Below, piece by piece: positions 53,401 to 64,000 of a DNA stretch of 64,000 nucleotides. Location of the stretch: contig NZ_MWFK01000002.1 in NCBI RefSeq assembly GCF_002078175.1, positions 1 through 64,000 on the forward strand, read 5' to 3'. The position numbers and the translations under genes were made by a program. Under the pieces are notes generated by a model. The model worked only from the letters and a program-made list of their open reading frames with translations, was not told where the DNA came from and searched no databases. The stretch is from Streptomyces sp. M41(2017). Lineage in GTDB: Bacteria > Actinomycetota > Actinomycetes > Streptomycetales > Streptomycetaceae. Every line of letters begins with the position of its first letter. Within the stretch, counting starts at the first letter, position 1.

Positions 53401-53659
53401 TGGCGAGGTCGAGGAGGAAGGGCCGCCAGTCGCCCAGGTCGCGGGGCACCAGGCGCAGCCCGTCCCCCGCCGTGTCGGTGAAGGTGACGCGCAGCACCTC
53501 CGCCTCGCCCATCACGTGCAGGAACGCGGACTCCATGACCGCCGTGTCCAGGTCGCCGGCCACGTCCCACATGGTCAGCGCGTGGTTCGGCGTGTCGGAA
53601 GCCATTTCCTGTGCCCGCCACAGCCCCTGGTGCGCAGACGACGCGCCGAACGAAGGCAT
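50426..53659 (-). CDS. NRPS module C-A-T with degenerate A domain
   Basis: 1077 codons from ATG at 53659. Condensation domain about 1-440 with an intact active site VIAYHHLISDGFGAGG (His 134/135, Asp 139). Adenylation-like region about 470-970: the ATP loop normally TSGSTGxPKG is replaced by DTPLDGGADAPVALTHRNL; YGPTE is HGSAE; NGK(I/V)D near the end is TPGGRID, so the catalytic Lys is Arg. YRTGD survives. The T domain (about 980-1045) keeps DFFDLGGNSLRAIRLV with the phosphopantetheine Ser near 1020. The module should still condense, but its own A domain looks inactive, so an amino acid would be loaded in trans or none is added. No thioesterase follows. Confidence 0.93.
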   Translation of the reverse strand: MPSFGASSAHQGLWRAQEMASDTPNHALTMWDVAGDLDTAVMESAFLHVMGEAEVLRVTFTDTAGDGLRLVPRDLGDWRPFLLDLATEPDPEQAAREALADLVREPFDLERDLLFRLGVVKLAADRSLLVIAYHHLISDGFGAGGLLSRRLAEAYTALARGENVPPLEHEWDTASFTAESDRYLASPQFTEDTAFWRDYLNDAPPPARLPRIALSDTTRAALAEPLSSADRWSQVAGAIGMASRTLTVPRAEAATWTQTAQSMGVWMSTMLTAAAAVFVRHRCDRPDFLLSLAVGNRVGVASRTPGLAVNVVPVRAKVPLNATFTEIADTLVDETYEIFDHAACHYSDIQRAAGTPLSDRGSFGVVLNVVEFVQQLHFGDSPARYFGATTGTFDELSIGVYTDGSADSDLFIRLDAPERLYTRPELRFIGEELIAHVRALVAAGDQSVGSLDVTADAVGERTPTAARRQEQPRLPAAQETVTHLFARQAERTPDATALTDGDTTLTYRELDARSSLLATALRARTVAAETVVAVALPRSADLAIALLAVAKTGAAWLPLDPALAAGDLTTQAARSFARVLLTDPATAAILPAVADLSVIVLDDPAPAAADDHAAAHHPVPAHPQALFAVADTPLDGGADAPVALTHRNLARFAADPLWHRTGEHTVLWHGPHTVEALALELWTPLLNGARVVVTPPGEREDDTLARIGGTDTITTLWLPAARLTAIAARRPELLAPLRQVVTGGDRVPAAALRRIREACPHLNVVTGHGSAESTVFAARHPVSADQPLPPAGTIGHSHDTALHLLGPGLAPVPAGVTGELYVAGPGVTRGYLGHPAATATRFVPCPAGPPGSLMYRTGDRARRDEDGRLTHVGGPGTRAELRGTGVEPAETEEALAEHPALAQCAVTVRPDSAGRPRLLAYVVPANGASVPDDELRRFTAARLPEPQVPALFTVLDRLPLTPGGRIDRTALPEPTPATDHDTHKAPRNDTEKILAAAFADVLELDRVGIDEDFFDLGGNSLRAIRLVGLIRAELNQEVSIRRLFAARTVMGLSDMWQDLARSSRPSLRRRTSNGSVL

Positions 53660-53842
53660 ACAGATCAACCCCTCAGCAAACAGGCCCGAATCGGAGGATT
53701 TCGCAGATCACCCCCACTGTCGGGGAAGTGACACTGCCGTTCAATGCACCCCGGTGGCCGGTGGGAGGGGGCCGCGGTGGTGCTTGCGGTGTCCCGCCGG
53801 CGGGACGCTCCCGCCGGGCGCGGGGCGCCCGGCGGGGGTGGT

Positions 53843-56800
53843 TCAGCTTGGTTCGCGGGTGGCCAGCAGGGACAGGACGTGGCCGGTGACGCGGCGGGGC
53901 GAGGGGTGGCGCAGCACCATGTTCGCCCGCAGTTTGAGTCCGGTGGAGGCGGTCAGGCGTTTGCTGAGTTCCGCCGAGAGCAGGGAGTCGAAGCCGAGTT
54001 CCTTGAACTCCTGGTCGGGGTCGACGAGTTGGCCGGAGGCGTGTCCGAGGACGACGGCGACCTTCTCCAGGACGTGGTCCAGCAGGACGGCGCCCGCCTC
54101 CTGCTCGGGGAGGGCGGCGAGCCGTTGCGGCAGGGGTACGGGCGGCTCGCCGGCGGGCGGTGCGGAGGTGGTGTCCTCGGGGGCGGCGGTCTCGGCGGCG
54201 CTTGTGGTGCGGGTGGAGTCGAGCCAGTACCGCCGGTGCTGGAAGGCGTAGGTGGGCAGGTCGACCCGGTGGCGGGTCCCGAAGAGCGGGCTGAGGTCCA
54301 CCGGGCCGCCCTGGACGTGGAGTTGGGCGAGGTTGGCGACGACGGAGGCGACCTCGTCGCGGTTGCGGCGGATCGAGGACAGGACGAGTGCGTCGTCGAG
54401 GTCCTCGACGCTCTCCTGCACCGGGACGGTCAGGACGGGGTGCGGGCTCATCTCGATGAACACGCGGAATCCGTCGTCGGCCACCTTCCGTACCGATGTG
54501 GCGAATTGGACCTTTTCGCGGAGGTTGTCGTACCAGTAGCCGGCGTTCAGCCGGGCGGTGTCGATGACCTCGCCGTACAGGGTGGAGCAGAAGGGCACCG
54601 TCGATGTCTTCGGGGTCAGGTCGGTGAGCGGGCCCAGCACCTGCTCGCGGACGCGGGTCACGTGGTGGGAGTGGGAGGCGTAGTCGACGGAGATCCTGCG
54701 GGCCTGGGTACCTTCGGCGTTCATCTTCTCGATGAACTCGTCCAGGGCCTCCGGCTCCCCGGACACCACCACGGAGCGGGGCCCGTTGACGACGGCGACG
54801 CTCACCTGGCCGCTCCAGGGCGCGATCCTCTCCTGGACGGTCTGTTCCGGTGCGGCGACCGAGGCCATCGCGCCGTGTCCGATCAGGTCCACCAGTGCCT
54901 TGCTGCGCAAGGCCACGATCTTCGTGGCGTCGCGCAGGGACAGTGCGCCGCACACGTGGGCGGCGGCTATCTCGCCCTGGCTGTGGCCGATCACCGCGGC
55001 CGGTTCCACGCCCCAGGACCGCCACAGGGCGGCCAGCGACACCATGACGGAGAACAGGGCCGGCTGCAGGACGTCCACCCGGTCCAGTCCCGGTGCGCCG
55101 TCGGCGGCGCGCAGCACGTCCAGCAGGGACCAGTCGGTCCACTCGGCGAGGGCCTCGGCGCACGCGTCGAGAGCGCGGGCGAAGGCGGGGAAGGTGTCGT
55201 AGAGCCGGCGTCCCATGCCCACCCACTGCGAGCCCTGTCCGGGGAAGACGAAGACGGTCCCGCCGACGGTGCCCGCGCGGCCGCGGACCACGCCGGGGCT
55301 GTCCTGGCCCCGGCTCAGGGAGGTGAGTCCGTCGAGGAGTTCGGCGCGGGTGCGGCCCAGGACGACCGCGCGGTGCTCGAAGCGTGAGCGGCTGGACAGC
55401 AGCGACCAGCCGACGGCGGCGAGGTCCACCCCGGTGTCGGCGGCGGTGGCGTCGCGCAGTCTGGCCGCCTGCTGTTCGAGGGCCGCCGCGCTCTTGGCGG
55501 ACACCACCCAGGGCACCAGACCGCCCACGACGCCCGCGGCAGGGGCGGGCCCGCTCTGCTCGTCGGCCCGTGCGCCGCGGCCCGGCTGCGGGGCCGGCTC
55601 GCTGTGCGGGGCCGGTTCGCTGTGCTCGGGGGCTTCTTCCAGGATCACGTGCACGTTGGTGCCGCTCACGCCGAACGACGACACCCCGGCGCGCCGCGGG
55701 CCCTGGGGCTTGTCCCAGCGGCGTCCCCGGGTGAGCAGTTCGACGCCGGCCGCGGCCCAGTCCACGTGCGGGGAGGGGGCGTCCACGTGCAGGGTGCGGG
55801 GCAGGTGGCGGTGGCGGATGGCCTGGACGGCCTTGATGACGGAGGCGACGCCGGCGGCGGCCTGGGCGTGGCCCATGTTCGACTTCAGCGATCCCAGCCA
55901 CAGGGGCCGGCCCGGTTCGCGGTCCTGGCCGTAGGCGGCCAGCAGGGCGCCCGCCTCGATGGGGTCGCCGAGGACGGTTCCGGTGCCGTGCGCCTCGACC
56001 AGGTCGACCTCGCGGGCGCTGACCCGGGCGTTCGCCAGCGCCTTGCGGATGACGTTCTCCTGGGCGCGGCCGTTGGGGGCGGTCAGGCCGTTGCTGGCGC
56101 CGTCCTGGTTGACGGCGGAGCCGGCGACGACGGCGAGGACGGGGTGGCCGTTGCGGCGGGCGTCGGACAGTTTCTCCAGCAGGAGCACGCCCACGCCCTC
56201 GGCCCAGCCGGTGCCGTCCGCGCCGGCGGCGAAGGACTTGCAGCGGCCGTCGGGGGCGAGGCCCTTCTGGCGGGAGAACTCCACGAACAGTTCGGTCGTC
56301 GACATCACCAGGGCGCCGCCCGCCAGCGCCAGGGAGCACTCCCCCGCCCGCAGGGACTGTGCCGCCAGGTGCAGGGCGACCAGGGAGGAGGAGCAGGCGG
56401 TGTCCACCGACAGGGCCGGTCCGGTCAGGCCCATCTCGTAGGCGACGCGGCCGGAGGCGACGCTGAGGGTGCTGCCGTGCAGGACGTAGCCCTCCAGGCC
56501 GTTCTTCTGCCCTTCCAGGAAGCGGGAGCCGTACTCGGAGGAGCTGACGCCGGTGAACACGCCGACGTCGGTGCCGCGCACGGTGGCGGGGACGATGCCG
56601 GCCCGCTCGAAGGCCTCCCAGGAGGTCTCCAGGAGCAGGCGCTGCTGCGGGTCGGTGGCGAGGGCCTCGCGGGGGCTGATGCCGAAGAAGTCCGCGTCGA
56701 ATCCGGCGACGTCGGACAGGAAGCCGCCGTGGCGGACGTAGGAGGTGCCGACGGTGTCGGGGTCGGGGTCGTAGACGTCGCGCCAGCCGCGGTCGGTGGG

Positions 56801-57039
56801 GAACGCGCCGACGACGTCGCGGCCCTCGCGGATCACCTCCCACAGGTCCTCGGGGCTCGACACGTCTCCGGGGTAGCGGCAGGCCATGGCGACGACGGCG
56901 ATGGGCTCGCCGTGGCCGGCCTTGAGGGCGTCGTTCTCCTGCCGGAGCCGGTCGCGTTCCTCCAGCAGGGTGCGCAGGGCCCGCTGGACCCGGTCGGCGC
57001 CGTCCGCTGTGCGCTCTGCGGGGTTGGTGGTCATGTCCG

Positions 57040-57043
<4 letters not shown>
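53843..57043 (-). CDS. Type I PKS module KS-AT-ACP (methylmalonyl-type AT)
   Basis: 1066 codons from ATG at 57043, which overlaps the previous stop (ATGA); ATG at 57034 is possible. N-terminal docking coiled coil RVQRALRTLLEERDRLRQEN. KS with Cys 217 (DTACSSS), His 352 (AHGTGT) and His 392 (MGHAQAA). AT with GHSQGE (Ser 688) and YASH at 788-791, the methylmalonyl-CoA signature. ACP with ELGFDSLLSAELSK (Ser 1020). There is no KR, DH or ER, so the beta-keto group is left untouched. The chain ends without a docking tail right before the NRPS module, suggesting direct ACP-to-C-domain transfer. Confidence 0.96.
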
Positions 57044-63678
<6,635 letters not shown>

Positions 63679-63687
63679 CGCTCTCCC

Positions 63688-64000
63688 CTAGCCGAGCTCT
63701 TTGTCCAGCAGCGCGAGAAGGTCTCCCGCCGAGGCCGAACTGATCTGGTCGGCGATGCCGACCGGTGATCCGGCGCCCGCCAGTGAACGGACTCGGCCCT
63801 GGAGCTCGCCGAGCAGAGTGGAAATGGTGGTCTGGTCCTTGTGTGCGAGGAGGAGGAACGCGTCCTCCAGCCGGGCGCCGAGTTCCTCGATCTCCTGGGC
63901 CAGATGACCGGCCGCCGACTCGGGCTCCTGGGCGGGTCCGGGGGTGATGCTCCCGGTGAGGAACTGGGCGAGGGCGCCCGGGGTGGGATGGTCGAACACG
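63688..64000 (-). CDS. C-terminal end of an upstream type I PKS protein
   Basis: About 104 codons are visible; the gene enters from the right edge and stops at 63688, 10 bp before the next start. The first residues VFDHPTPGALAQFL are the end of an ACP domain. After a Pro/Gly-rich linker come coiled-coil helices EIEELGARLEDAFLLLAHKD and a final helix SSASAGDLLALLDKELG, the usual C-terminal docking domain. It should pair with the VLDYLKR docking helix of the next protein, which fixes the order of the two modules. Confidence 0.93.
   Translation of the reverse strand, partial: VFDHPTPGALAQFLTGSITPGPAQEPESAAGHLAQEIEELGARLEDAFLLLAHKDQTTISTLLGELQGRVRSLAGAGSPVGIADQISSASAGDLLALLDKELG

Overview
The window looks like a piece of a Streptomyces (or very close relative) chromosome. 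Supporting signs are the very high GC content, frequent GTG starts behind AAGGAG-type ribosome sites, and several actinomycete-typical families (DUF397, XRE/DUF5753, DUF742, DUF5133, SnoaL-tailed ECF sigma, DUF4097). The right third is a modular polyketide/non-ribosomal peptide cluster. All calls come from reading the sequence; no database search was run.

Left part (1-27 kb) is accessory and loosely packed. It holds a secreted protein cut by the left edge, a small secreted SH3-like protein, an orphan sensor kinase, two frameshifted Uma2 pseudogenes, a solitary DUF742 protein and an Rhs locus (9523-12927) with a SMI1/KNR4 gene and a small membrane protein nearby. These are followed by a lipoprotein, a SigB/SigF-family sigma factor with a DUF5133 gene, CsbD, an ECF sigma factor, GNAT, LysR, a DUF5937-type regulator, DUF397 and XRE/DUF5753 genes.

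Middle part (27.3-38.1 kb) is the most interesting non-PKS feature. A control region of about 150 bp occurs three times (27.96-28.13, 30.77-30.93 and 37.19-37.35 kb), with an identical -35/N17/-10 layout and four further TTGCAA-like boxes at nearly fixed offsets. It stands in front of a GtrA-like membrane protein, of a DUF4097-drrAB-type ABC operon, and of a second DUF4097 gene. In the third copy it also separates that gene from a divergent regulator (36420-37151) that joins an IS30-transposase-like HTH to a GbsR/MarR-like domain. I infer a small regulon in which only copy C keeps its regulator. An MMPL exporter, an MBL-fold hydrolase and an MFS exporter lie in the same stretch.

Right part (38.1-64 kb) is a PKS/NRPS region. 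On the minus strand, in transcription order, are the end of one PKS protein, a full KS-AT-DH-ER-KR-ACP module (malonyl-type AT), a KS-AT-ACP module (methylmalonyl-type AT), a C-A-T NRPS whose A domain has lost core motifs, crotonyl-CoA carboxylase/reductase, a KAS III-like enzyme and a 3-hydroxyacyl-CoA dehydrogenase. The last three form a recognised alkylmalonyl-CoA extender cassette. Beyond a MerR/hydrolase pair and a type II thioesterase lie an acyl-CoA carboxylase beta subunit, 2-oxoacid:ferredoxin oxidoreductase (korA-korB) and an internally deleted methylmalonyl-CoA mutase, together suggesting methylmalonyl-CoA supply. The cluster continues past the right edge, so the product cannot be named.
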